Of a stretch of 17,037 nucleotides of DNA, positions 1 through 7,459 are shown in pieces (within the stretch, counting starts at the first letter, position 1; every line of letters begins with the position of its first letter). Made by a program: the position numbers and the translations under genes. The notes beneath the pieces are model-generated. The model was not told the DNA's origin, searched no databases, and worked only from the letters and a program-made list of their open reading frames with translations. Source of the stretch: Parachlamydiaceae bacterium (GTDB lineage Bacteria; Chlamydiota; Chlamydiia; Chlamydiales; Parachlamydiaceae); the NCBI GenBank assembly GCA_013815395.1, contig JACDGH010000022.1, forward strand, positions 1 to 17,037, given 5' to 3'.

Positions 1-496
1 CACCAAAATAAGCTGGCAAGCAGAGAGGCTGCCACTGTTTTAATGGGGGCATGATAATAAGATCAGGCAGGAATAGCCTGCCAGATTGCTTCATGGCAGC
101 AATAAGGATTGTGCGCAAACGGTCTGATTGATTTTCCGAAAATTCTTTTTTCTCTGAATGTGAAGAGGGGAATAGCCACACTTCTGTCATCCCCAATTCT
201 GTAGCTTTTTCCAAAATGATTTCGAGTTTGCTAAGGCGAGGAATTGCTTGCGCTAGGATTAAAGGCTTCTCAAGTTGCGGTTCCTGGAAAATTGTCTCGA
301 CTTGAAGATAGCCGCATTTTTTCTCTAACTGTGTAATTTTAGCCTTTGCCAGCTGGCCAAGGCCATTGATGAGTTCTACGCTATCATTGACTCGATTCCG
401 CATGACATTAATCAGGTGATGAAATTCAACTCCGTCAAGTGTGATAGTGTTCCCTTCTTGTAGCTCTTTTGGGAAGTAATAACGTTCGGCAGGCAT
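1..496 (-). CDS. rsmE: 16S rRNA (uracil-1498-N3)-methyltransferase RsmE, partial
   Basis: RsmE methylates U1498 of 16S rRNA using S-adenosylmethionine. I translated this gene by hand; it runs off the left edge, so only the N-terminal ~165 residues are present. It starts at the ATG at 496-494, with a weak GAGA ribosome-binding site eight bases upstream. Visible family marks are HHLINVMR (residues 26-33, the N-terminal PUA-like part), the KLEIILEKATELG block (90-102) opening the methyltransferase domain, and AAMKQSGR (133-140). The knotted SAM-binding C-terminus lies outside the window. It begins 21 bases after the cdaR stop on the same strand, so it is probably the last visible gene of the folP-cdaA-cdaR-rsmE operon. 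The motifs make the family assignment secure; the exact target base is taken from family knowledge. Confidence 0.9.
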   Translation of the reverse strand, partial: MPAERYYFPKELQEGNTITLDGVEFHHLINVMRNRVNDSVELINGLGQLAKAKITQLEKKCGYLQVETIFQEPQLEKPLILAQAIPRLSKLEIILEKATELGMTEVWLFPSSHSEKKEFSENQSDRLRTILIAAMKQSGRLFLPDLIIMPPLKQWQPLCLPAYFG

Positions 497-517
497 AATG
501 TATTTCTCAAAAAAAGG

Positions 518-1759
518 TTAATAGGCTATTGCGCTGATTTGGTTTTCTTCTAAGGAGCTTTTAATATGTAATTTGCGTGTGTCTGTGAGATATAGCATCA
601 TGCGGCGCATGTATTCACGGAAACGTTTGCGTAAAAGCTCTTCTTGCTTCTTTGGAATGCCGACAGCTAGATTGTTTTTGCTTGCCGAAAAATTAGTGAT
701 TGAAAAAGCCACATAAGTATCTTCCAATTCCTTAGGATTGACGTACTGTAGGCTCCACATAAGCACATTTCTTTCATTTTTTGGCGAAGCAGTGATCACG
801 ATTTCAATCGAGTTGCGAACAACTTCAATAAATAAGCGGCTAACTTCCTGCGCGTAGAGTGGTTTGTGCAGAATGGTCACGCCATTTTTTTTTACAATAT
901 CATCATTAGCTTCTAAGGCATAGGTGAGTGGATTGATTTTATCTATTTCATTTAAAGGATAAAAGACACGAATAGGAATCTCTTTATCTAGAGGTAAAAA
1001 TTCTTTACGCAAAAAGTCGATGCGCAAGCTTTGGGCTTCTAGATCATTCAGCTCTTCGAAATTGTTGTTGTGAAAAGGGATTGAAAGCTGTTTCCATTTT
1101 TTTGGTATAGCGAAGCTGATCTCATCGTTGTGAACAGAACTTTTGATTGCATCTAATTCAGCTTTAGTTATGTCGCGAAGATCAAATGTGATCTCTAAGC
1201 CTTTTTCTTTGAGCTTTTGCATATCTTCTTCGGGTCCGCTAATCGTCTGCACTAAATATTGTGGCCACACATCTAAATAATCGTAACCTTGAGGAGAAGT
1301 TCCAATGGGTTTGGTAATGGTGATTGGAATTTTAGCTGTGATTAAGCGACTTAATTTAATGACGAAGTCAGTGTGATCAACTTGAGTGATATGGTGGCGT
1401 AAATCGATAGATGGATTTAGGCTGACTAAATTCTTTTTGCTTATTTGAACAATCCATTCGTCACTTGAGGCTGTAGAAGCATCTAGAAGAACTTCAAGAT
1501 CGCCCGCCTCTAATTCATCAACTACATCCTTGGTGCCAGTTAAAGAGAGAGCGATGCGTTTGGTTAACATTCCATTTGGCAATAGACCAGAGATTGTTTT
1601 ATCAATAGGTAAATTGATGATACGGACAGGTACGTTAGCGATTGTTTTTGTGCTATTGATTGAGTTATTGACAAAAACCCAGATGATAATGGCTGTGATT
1701 ATTCCTAGTAGCTTGCGCTGCCAGTTATGAAAAAAAAAACGAACTATTATTGATTCCAT
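518..1759 (-). CDS. cdaR: YbbR-domain protein, CdaA regulator (CdaR)
   Basis: The protein has 413 residues: a short cytoplasmic N-terminus, one membrane helix at about 16-33, and a long extracytoplasmic region of YbbR-type repeats. The first repeat covers roughly 40-137 (VPVRIINLP, then LSLTGTKDVVDEL and LEVLLDAS). A second covers roughly 141-235 (IPITITKPIGTSPQGY, then QTISGPEEDMQKL and ITFDLRDIT). More diverged repeats may follow to about residue 320, and the last ~90 residues are unlike the repeats. In Firmicutes, CdaR binds the membrane cyclase CdaA and modulates c-di-AMP synthesis. Here the ATG overlaps the end of cdaA by 13 bases, which indicates translational coupling. From memory, the orthologue in Chlamydia trachomatis is CT011. 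Domain type and context make the call strong; regulation of the cyclase is inferred from the family. Confidence 0.88.
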   Translation of the reverse strand: MESIIVRFFFHNWQRKLLGIITAIIIWVFVNNSINSTKTIANVPVRIINLPIDKTISGLLPNGMLTKRIALSLTGTKDVVDELEAGDLEVLLDASTASSDEWIVQISKKNLVSLNPSIDLRHHITQVDHTDFVIKLSRLITAKIPITITKPIGTSPQGYDYLDVWPQYLVQTISGPEEDMQKLKEKGLEITFDLRDITKAELDAIKSSVHNDEISFAIPKKWKQLSIPFHNNNFEELNDLEAQSLRIDFLRKEFLPLDKEIPIRVFYPLNEIDKINPLTYALEANDDIVKKNGVTILHKPLYAQEVSRLFIEVVRNSIEIVITASPKNERNVLMWSLQYVNPKELEDTYVAFSITNFSASKNNLAVGIPKKQEELLRKRFREYMRRMMLYLTDTRKLHIKSSLEENQISAIAY

Positions 1760-2550
1760 TTCTTCAATTGTCCTATGATATCAAAGCCTGAATCCATGCC
1801 GGATTTAGGTGGGTTGAAAACGCTGCGAATGATCCCTTTAAAGCGATCGATTTTAATTCCTCTTGTCATAATGCCATCTCTTGCGATTGAAACCTTGCCT
1901 GTTTCTTCCGAAACAACGATAATTAGTGCATCAGTTAATTGACTAATCCCTAATCCTGCCCGGTGGCGCGTGCCCATGGATTTAGCTAATTGAGTGCTAT
2001 CATCGGCCAATGGCAGGATGGTGGCAGCAGAGAGGATGGTGGTTCCTCGAATAATGACAGCCCCATCGTGCAGAGGGGTAGTCGTAATAAAAATAGATTC
2101 AAGCAATTCAGGTGTGAATACTGCATTTAATATCACTGCTTTATTGGCAAACTCATCTAGAGAATCTTGATTTTCCAGAAGAATAAGAGCGCCTATGCGC
2201 CTTTCGGAGAACCGATATACTGATTGAGCAACTGTATCAAGAAATTTGTCAAACTCAGTGATTTCCCGATATTTCTTTCCTTTAACACTAATGCGCGAAA
2301 GTGCTAAGCGCAATTCAGGCTGAAAGATGATCAAGAGCGCGATCACAGCCACATTCACGAAATAAAGCATTAATTTTTGCAAAACAGGCAGATGAAACCA
2401 TGTGGAAATAGCGTAAAGCGACAGAAAAGCCATTAATCCCACAACAAGGTCCATGGCTCTGGTATTCCAAAAGAATGACAGCAAATAGTAAATCATGATT
2501 GACATGATCACGATTTCTAAGCATGGAACCATTATTTGAAAAAAATTCAT
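1747..2550 (-). CDS. cdaA: Membrane diadenylate cyclase CdaA/DacA (c-di-AMP synthase)
   Basis: CdaA condenses two ATP molecules into the second messenger c-di-AMP. The 267-residue length fits CdaA. Three N-terminal membrane helices lie at about 10-27, 33-50 and 61-77, followed by the FQPELR junction motif (76-81) and a DAC domain. Both catalytic motifs are intact: DGA at 162-164 and RHR at 195-197, the latter within RHRAGLGISQLTDA. The VVSEETG stretch and the ARDG turn that close the domain are also present. The gene begins only three bases after the folP stop and overlaps cdaR by 13 bases. From memory, the C. trachomatis orthologue (CT012) is an experimentally demonstrated c-di-AMP synthase. 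In Firmicutes the usual operon is cdaA-cdaR-glmM; here glmM is absent and folP is upstream. Confidence 0.95.
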   Translation of the reverse strand: MNFFQIMVPCLEIVIMSIMIYYLLSFFWNTRAMDLVVGLMAFLSLYAISTWFHLPVLQKLMLYFVNVAVIALLIIFQPELRLALSRISVKGKKYREITEFDKFLDTVAQSVYRFSERRIGALILLENQDSLDEFANKAVILNAVFTPELLESIFITTTPLHDGAVIIRGTTILSAATILPLADDSTQLAKSMGTRHRAGLGISQLTDALIIVVSEETGKVSIARDGIMTRGIKIDRFKGIIRSVFNPPKSGMDSGFDIIGQLKKWNQ

Positions 2551-2553
2551 ATT

Positions 2554-3357
2554 CTATCTTCGATCTTCGATCAATTTGGAAAGGACATTAACAATATCTC
2601 GATGTTCTTTTACGTCGTGCACTCGGATAATATCTACCTGTGATGCTATAGCAATGGTATTAATGGCTAACGTGGCAGGTAACAATTCCGTAGTAGGTTT
2701 ATTTAAAATCGTGCTTAAAAAAGATTTACGAGAAACACCTAAAAGCACTGCAAAACCTAACTGCTTCAGTTGCCGCAGATTGTGTACGATTTCCAAATTA
2801 TCGGCAACGGTTTTTCCAAATCCAATGCCTGGATCTAAAATTATTTTTTTTGGGTTAATTCCACATCCGATAAGGTAGTCGCTTTTTATTTTGAACCAAT
2901 GTAATAAATGCGCTGTGATTCCTTCGGCATAAAGAGGGTTTTTCTGCATTGTTTGCGGTTTACCTTGCATATGCATGACACAAATATCTAAATTAAATTC
3001 GCGAGCTAAGTCGATCATTTCCTGATTATCAAAGCCAGTGATGTCATTAAGCAATGTTGCGCCTGCTTTTATAGCTGCTCGAGCAACATTCGGCTTTGTT
3101 GTGTCGATAGAAATGGGAAGATCTACCACTTGAGAAATAGCTTCAATGACAGGAATGACTCGTTTCAATTCTTCATCTTCACTGACTATGGCAGCCCCAG
3201 GACGGCTCGACTCACCCCCAATATCTAAAATATCGGCGCCGTCTTCCTTCATTTTAAGAGCAATATCTACAGCCTCATTCAAAGTTATATAGCGACTTTT
3301 ATTATAAAAGGAATCGGGTGTGACATTAATAATGCCCATGATTTTAGTTTTAGACAT
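2554..3357 (-). CDS. folP: Dihydropteroate synthase FolP
   Basis: FolP joins p-aminobenzoate to 7,8-dihydropterin pyrophosphate to make dihydropteroate in folate synthesis; it is the sulfonamide target. From the chosen ATG it is 267 residues. The motifs appear in order: MGIINVTPDSF (7-17), DIGGESSRPG (45-54), the SIDTTKP loop with Asp85, LNDITG (around 104), MHMQGKPQTMQ (128-138), DPGIGFGK (175-182), SRK (209-211) and RVHDV (245-249). I chose the ATG at 3357 because the resulting start, MSKTKIMGIINV, closely resembles the Staphylococcus aureus enzyme as I recall it, and a weak GAGA site precedes it. In-frame alternatives are an ATG at 3399 (281 aa) and a TTG at 3426 (290 aa); neither has a clear ribosome-binding site. 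It is free-standing, whereas C. trachomatis carries a FolK-FolP fusion. It is probably the first gene of the cdaA operon. Confidence 0.95.
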   Translation of the reverse strand: MSKTKIMGIINVTPDSFYNKSRYITLNEAVDIALKMKEDGADILDIGGESSRPGAAIVSEDEELKRVIPVIEAISQVVDLPISIDTTKPNVARAAIKAGATLLNDITGFDNQEMIDLAREFNLDICVMHMQGKPQTMQKNPLYAEGITAHLLHWFKIKSDYLIGCGINPKKIILDPGIGFGKTVADNLEIVHNLRQLKQLGFAVLLGVSRKSFLSTILNKPTTELLPATLAINTIAIASQVDIIRVHDVKEHRDIVNVLSKLIEDRR

Positions 3358-3991
3358 ATTTCTCAGATTGGTTAAATTTATCTTTTCGCTTTTGAGCATT
3401 GTATTACAATTAATATTTCTCGGCAAGTTGAGCCAAACAATTGAGCCAAAAACAGGGTGTCATTAAATGTATGGTTTGGATGAGACCGAATGGACAGTAT
3501 GAATAAAACGATGGAGATTTAGCAATGGCTCTATACGGCCTACCCAATTCGTCCGCTTTTATACGTTTTAGAGGCTAAGGGGGAAACGCAGAGGCGGGGA
3601 GAAACGCGGAGACGCTGAGAACTAATTTATTAAATATATTAAAATTATTTCCCTGAGAAGTGGAACAAGGCTGTTTTTCAGCACCCTCTGCGCCCTATTA
3701 ATTACTTATACTTAACTCCATTTCTCAGCGTCTCCGCGTTTCTCACTGCTTCTGCGTTTCCCCTTTAGCCTCTAAAGCGTATATAAGCAGGACGAAATGG
3801 ACAGGCCGAATAGAGCCATTGCGAAATGTTTATTGTTTTAAGGTAAGCTTTACTTGGTGGTCTTTGACTTAGGTTCGGCATGCTCAGATCGGCTAAAATG
3901 TCTTTTTTATAAAAATAATTTGTGGCGCAAAATAAGAGTGATAAGCTACATTTCACTCGCTTCTACATATCGTATCAATAAGGTTGTCTAA
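3358..3991. other. Intergenic region between divergent folP and cydA
   Basis: No credible gene lies here. The region must hold the promoters of two divergent units, the folP operon and cydAB. Nearest folP, a 10-bp direct repeat (ttgagccaaa) occurs at 3428-3437 and 3441-3450. On the minus strand a TATTAA at 3415-3410 could be a -10 box, but its -35 partner is poor. On the cydA side, a TTGACT at 3864-3869 and a TAAAAT at 3894-3899 are 24 bases apart, too far for a normal promoter. The middle is taken up by the inverted-repeat element listed separately. Confidence 0.6.
3517..3827. repeat. Large inverted-repeat element, copy 1 (complete)
   Basis: Two arms of about 105 bases (3517-3621 and 3722-3827) are inverted copies of each other with about a dozen differences. 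They flank an AT-rich core of 100 bases. Each arm has an outer part containing CTCTAT, CGGCCT and TTAGAGGCTAA. The inner part is built from related ~18-bp units, aacgcagaggcggggaga followed by aacgcggagacgctgaga. Transcribed as RNA it would fold into a very long hairpin. No coding capacity or transposase is visible and no target-site duplication is obvious at its ends. The left arm recurs in the same orientation at 7174-7278. This fits a non-autonomous dispersed repeat (MITE-like), though mobility is only inferred. Confidence 0.85.
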
Positions 3992-5380
3992 ATGGACGTT
4001 GAAATTCTCGCGCGACTGCAATTTGCCCTAACAATCATGTTCCACTACATCTATCCTCAATTAAGCATAGGCTTGGGTCTTATTCTTGTTGTGATTGAGA
4101 GTATTTACTTATGGACGAAAAATCCTATGTATCTGCAGATGGCTAAGTTTTGGACAAAAGTTTTTGCCTTAACTTTCGCGCTTGGTGTAGCTACGGGCAT
4201 TGTTATGGAATTCGAATTCGGCACAAATTGGGCCACCTATTCACGCTATGTTGGCGATGTGTTTGGGAGCGCCCTTGCTGCAGAAGGTGTTTTTGCCTTT
4301 TTTTTAGAATCCGGATTTTTGGCTTTGCTTTTATTTGGCTGGGATAGAGTCGGACCCAAAATGCATTTTTTTGCCACTTTAATGGTTTGTTTAGGTGCAC
4401 ACTTTAGTGCCATCTGGATCATAGTTGCCAATTCATGGATGCAAACTCCCGCTGGCTTTCATATCGTAGGTGAGGGCATGCAAGCTCGTGCCGAGATCGT
4501 TGCCTTTTGGGAAATGGTTTTCAATCCTTCTTCAATGGATCGATTAGCTCACTCTATTATCGGAGCCTGGTTATCAGGAGCCTTCTTAGTTATAAGTGCC
4601 TCAGCATATTATCTACTTAAGAAACAGCATATTGATTTTGCTAAGAAATCGATGAAGATCGGATTAATTGTAGCCCTTTTATCTTGTGTTCTTCAGGTGT
4701 TTTCTGGCGATCGTTCAGGTAAAATTGTGGCAGAGCATCAGCCTGCAAAATTAGCGGCTCTAGAGGCCGTTTTTGAAACCCAAAAAGGGGCTCCTTTAAT
4801 CCTTTTTGGCGTGGTCAACACCAAAGAAAAGCGGGTTGACTACAGCGTGAGTATTCCTAAATTACTGAGCTTCATGAGCTTTAATGATTTCAATGCTGAA
4901 GTTAAAGGATTGGACCAAATTCCTCCTAAAGATTGGCCTAAAGTCGCTTTTATATTTCAAACCTATCGATTGATGATCCTTATGTGGATGCTAATGTTCG
5001 GTTTGTCAATAGTTGCCGCATATATGTGGCGTAAAGGGACTTTGTTTTCCAATAAATGGACATTAAGAATGCTCGTCACTTCTGTAATTTTTCCGCAGAT
5101 AGCTAATCAAGCCGGTTGGGTTTCGGCCGAAATGGGACGTTACCCATGGATCGTTCATCATTTATTGCGCATTTCCGATGGACTTTCCAAAGCAGTGACT
5201 GCCAATCAGGTGCTGGGCTCGTTGATCATGTTCACAATTTTATACATATTCTTATTTTTAGTTTTTCTATATCTTTTAAATGAGAAATTTAAGCATGGGC
5301 CAACTGATTCTAAACCAACAGAAGTTTATCAGCAGTTACATACTTATGTTAAGGAGCTAAATAATGAACCTAGAAACTGA
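3992..5380 (+). CDS. cydA: Cytochrome bd ubiquinol oxidase subunit I (CydA)
   Basis: CydA carries the three haems of the high-affinity quinol oxidase and oxidises quinol while reducing oxygen to water at the inner membrane. The expected ligands are present by alignment with remembered E. coli CydA: His18 (E. coli H19), Glu98 and Glu106 in AAEGVFAFFLES (E99, E107), His187 in RLAHSI (H186), Met328 in YRLM (M393) and Glu380 in AEMGRYPW (E445). The quinol-loop signature GDRSG lies at 239-243. At 462 residues it is shorter than the E. coli protein (522) because the Q-loop between about 245 and 320 is short. A weak AAGG site precedes the ATG. It overlaps cydB by 17 bases. Context agrees with chlamydial CT013. 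Confidence 0.97.
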   Translation: MDVEILARLQFALTIMFHYIYPQLSIGLGLILVVIESIYLWTKNPMYLQMAKFWTKVFALTFALGVATGIVMEFEFGTNWATYSRYVGDVFGSALAAEGVFAFFLESGFLALLLFGWDRVGPKMHFFATLMVCLGAHFSAIWIIVANSWMQTPAGFHIVGEGMQARAEIVAFWEMVFNPSSMDRLAHSIIGAWLSGAFLVISASAYYLLKKQHIDFAKKSMKIGLIVALLSCVLQVFSGDRSGKIVAEHQPAKLAALEAVFETQKGAPLILFGVVNTKEKRVDYSVSIPKLLSFMSFNDFNAEVKGLDQIPPKDWPKVAFIFQTYRLMILMWMLMFGLSIVAAYMWRKGTLFSNKWTLRMLVTSVIFPQIANQAGWVSAEMGRYPWIVHHLLRISDGLSKAVTANQVLGSLIMFTILYIFLFLVFLYLLNEKFKHGPTDSKPTEVYQQLHTYVKELNNEPRN

Positions 5381-6395
5381 AATACAGTTTATTTGGTTTA
5401 CTGCTTTTGTCATTCTAGTGACAGGATATGTCATTTTAGACGGCTTTGACTTGGGCGTAGGCATGTTGCATCTCTTTTCGAAAAAAGATGAGGAGCGCCG
5501 GACGATGTTAAATTCGATCGGCCCAGTTTGGGATGGCAATGAGGTGTGGCTGGTTACGGCAGGGGGAGCTTTATTTGCGGGGTTCCCAGATGTTTACGCG
5601 ACACTTTGTTCGGCATTTTATGTACCCATCATGATTTTGCTTACTGGATTGATCTTTCGCGCGGTGGCTATAGAAGTGCGGAGCAAACGGCCAATGGCTT
5701 GGTGGAGGTGGACATGGGACATCCTTTTTAGTTTTGCCAGTTTAGTCATAGCCTTGGCTTTGGGAGTTACTATGGGAAATTTGATTAGAGGCATCCCACT
5801 AGATGAAAACAAGGAATTTATCGGGACATTTTTCGATTTGATAGATCCGTATGTTTTTATGGTTGGGGTTCTGGCAGTTGCAGTTTTTTTTATGCACGGA
5901 ACAATATACACACTAATGAAAACCGAAGGGGAATTGCATGAGAAAATGCGTGCTTGGGTGAGTCCGTCGATTATTTTTTATATTATTTCTTATGCTACTG
6001 TGACAATGGCTACGTTGATTTATATGCCGCATATGATAGAAATTATAAAGAATCGGCCGATATTCTTTTTGATCGCCATTGCAAATATGCTTGTCATTGC
6101 AAATATCCCTCGAGAAGTGCAGCGAGGTAGGGATGGCTGGGCTTTTATTTCTTCTTGCCTAAACATTATTTTGTTAATGGTCCTCTATGCCGTTGGTACT
6201 TATCCTAATGTTGTAAGGGCGTTCAATGATCCTGAAAATTTGAGCCTGACAATTTTTAATTCATCCTCATCTTTAAAGACGTTAGAAATTCTTTTGCTAA
6301 TAGCTGTAATTGGCATACCAATGGTTCTTTCTTATACGTTCGGCATTTATTGGATCTTTAGGGGAAAGGTCAAGCTCGACTCACATAGTTATTAA
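5364..6395 (+). CDS. cydB: Cytochrome bd ubiquinol oxidase subunit II (CydB)
   Basis: CydB is the second large membrane subunit of the bd oxidase and stabilises the haem-bearing CydA. Its 343 residues form repeated hydrophobic helices. Family marks include ILDGFDLGVGML (24-35) and IGPVWDGNEVWLVTAGGALFAGFP, whose WDGNEVW core is at residues 56-62. The ATG lies inside the end of cydA with a strong AAGGAG ribosome-binding site eight bases upstream, so the two are coupled. No cydC/cydD assembly exporter is visible in the window, and no recognisable cydX follows, although a small membrane ORF begins 122 bases downstream. Confidence 0.97.
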   Translation: MNLETEIQFIWFTAFVILVTGYVILDGFDLGVGMLHLFSKKDEERRTMLNSIGPVWDGNEVWLVTAGGALFAGFPDVYATLCSAFYVPIMILLTGLIFRAVAIEVRSKRPMAWWRWTWDILFSFASLVIALALGVTMGNLIRGIPLDENKEFIGTFFDLIDPYVFMVGVLAVAVFFMHGTIYTLMKTEGELHEKMRAWVSPSIIFYIISYATVTMATLIYMPHMIEIIKNRPIFFLIAIANMLVIANIPREVQRGRDGWAFISSCLNIILLMVLYAVGTYPNVVRAFNDPENLSLTIFNSSSSLKTLEILLLIAVIGIPMVLSYTFGIYWIFRGKVKLDSHSY

Positions 6396-6517
6396 AAATA
6401 AGCATAATTTTTTGAAATGTGTACGGATTATTATTAGTATGGATGAAAATGTATTTACTGTTTTTACAAGATTTTTTAGGTATAAATTTCTGAGTTATTA
6501 GATGTTAAGAAAAGAAT

Positions 6518-6766
6518 ATGTTTAGGCCCATAAAATTATGGTGTTTTATGTTTGATTACTTACTTTTAGCCATGGAGGTTTTGATTCTCCTATGGCTTAT
6601 GTCCTGGGTTTACACGTGTCAAATTATGAGAATTTACGCGCTATTACAACTTGAAAAAAACAAAAAAACAGTGAGATTTTTACAATGGGAAATATTCGTT
6701 TTCCTGGGCTGCTCCGTTGTTCTATTTTATGTGTTACAGCGACTTCTTTTGTCACCGGTGCTTTAG
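6518..6766 (+). CDS. Possible small two-helix membrane protein downstream of cydB
   Basis: This ORF of 82 residues is not recognised. It has two hydrophobic segments at about 12-33 and 57-75, separated by a short charged stretch containing EKNKK, and a hydrophobic tail. A second ATG at residue 11 (position 6548) would give 72 residues and is preceded by a weak GGTG. Neither start has a strong ribosome-binding site, which lowers confidence. Its place after cydAB on the same strand recalls the small proteins (CydX, YbgE) that follow cydAB elsewhere, but I see no sequence match to them. It could be a bd-oxidase accessory protein, an unrelated membrane protein, or a chance ORF. Confidence 0.45.
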   Translation: MFRPIKLWCFMFDYLLLAMEVLILLWLMSWVYTCQIMRIYALLQLEKNKKTVRFLQWEIFVFLGCSVVLFYVLQRLLLSPVL

Positions 6767-6984
6767 TAGCTCCTCTTTATGAGCCTTACTCTAACTTCAG
6801 AGTTTTCCATTATGAGAATTGAGATGAGTTTGATGTTGCTATAGCCATCAATTGACCGAAAGTTATCTTTGTTGAAGAGTTAAAATGACTCATTTACTTA
6901 AAATTCCAGAGACTTTCCTCAGTATTTTTTAATTTGCTTTGATTTAAATATTTTTCTAAAATTAAACAAAATTAAACAAATAAG

Positions 6985-7026
6985 GTTCTTGGAAATTATG
7001 CCGACGTCGGCATAATTTCCAAGAAC
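6985..7026. repeat. Perfect 42-bp palindrome without a loop
   Basis: The 21 bases from 6985 to 7005 are followed directly by their exact reverse complement from 7006 to 7026, centred on GACGTC. The half-site begins gttcttggaaatt and ends atgccgac. The symmetry stops abruptly on both sides (position 6984 against 7027 does not pair). No T-tract follows on either strand, so it is not an ordinary intrinsic terminator. It could be a binding site for a dimeric protein, a transcribed hairpin, or two abutting terminal repeats of a vanished mobile element. Confidence 0.9.
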
Positions 7027-7173
7027 TATAAAGAATGACTTTGTTGTAATTCCTGTAATTTTGTCATGTGATATTGTGATTTTATTATTGATGGGGATGG
7101 AGGTGAAATTAAAAGGTTTACTCAGAAAATGGACTTGATGGCTAATTTTAACGGATTGGATAAGTCGATGAAC

Positions 7174-7455
7174 ATTTCGTAATGACTCTATACGGCCTGT
7201 CCATTTCGTCCCGCTTCTATACGTTTTAGAGGCTAAGGGGAAACGCAGAGGCGGTGAGAAACGCGGAGACGCTGAGAAATAAATTAGTAAATACAATAAA
7301 ATATAGTTAAAGAAGGAGCGATAAAATTAGGAGATCTATTTAATTTGAATTTGTAAGTAATCTATTAATTTTTTAAATCTTCTCGCCAATAAATTACAGA
7401 TAACTAACTTTAGTTCTCGGCGCCTCCACGTTTCTCCCCGTCTCTGCGTTTCTCT
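7174..7455. repeat. Large inverted-repeat element, copy 2 (right arm incomplete)
   Basis: The left arm (7174-7278) matches the left arm of the copy at 3517 in the same orientation, with about ten differences over 105 bases. The core (7279-7413) is AT-rich and longer than in copy 1, and resembles it only near its start. The right arm keeps only the inner part, 7414-7455 (cgcctccacgtttctccccg and so on). The outer part with TTAGAGGCTAA and CGGCCT is missing and is replaced by the sequence of a short ORF. This copy is therefore degraded or recombined. Confidence 0.8.
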
Positions 7456-7459
7456 GGTA

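Noticed and set aside
3358..3426. Longer FolP starting at the TTG at 3426 or ATG at 3399
   Set aside because: Neither has a usable ribosome-binding site, and the ATG at 3357 gives a start resembling the S. aureus enzyme. The ATG at 3399 cannot be excluded.
3551..3621. CRISPR-like tandem repeats (18-base units)
   Set aside because: Units are imperfect, adjacent without spacers, only two per arm, and there are no cas genes nearby.
3765..3956. 63-codon minus-strand ORF
   Set aside because: Its C-terminal part is the right arm of the inverted-repeat element read as protein, with the same repeat-derived residues as the ORF at 6919-7296; composition is not protein-like.
6439..6501. 20-codon ORF just after cydB as a CydX candidate
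   Set aside because: It has no membrane helix (FTVFTRFFRYKFLSY) and no ribosome-binding site; CydX is a single-helix membrane peptide.
6787..6806. Short hairpin (actct ... agagt) followed by four T as a terminator
   Set aside because: Only five pairs in the stem and a four-base T run; too weak to call.
6919..7296. 125-codon minus-strand ORF
   Set aside because: It runs across the palindrome and the left arm of repeat copy 2; its N-terminal residues are translated repeat sequence, and no family motif or ribosome-binding site is visible.
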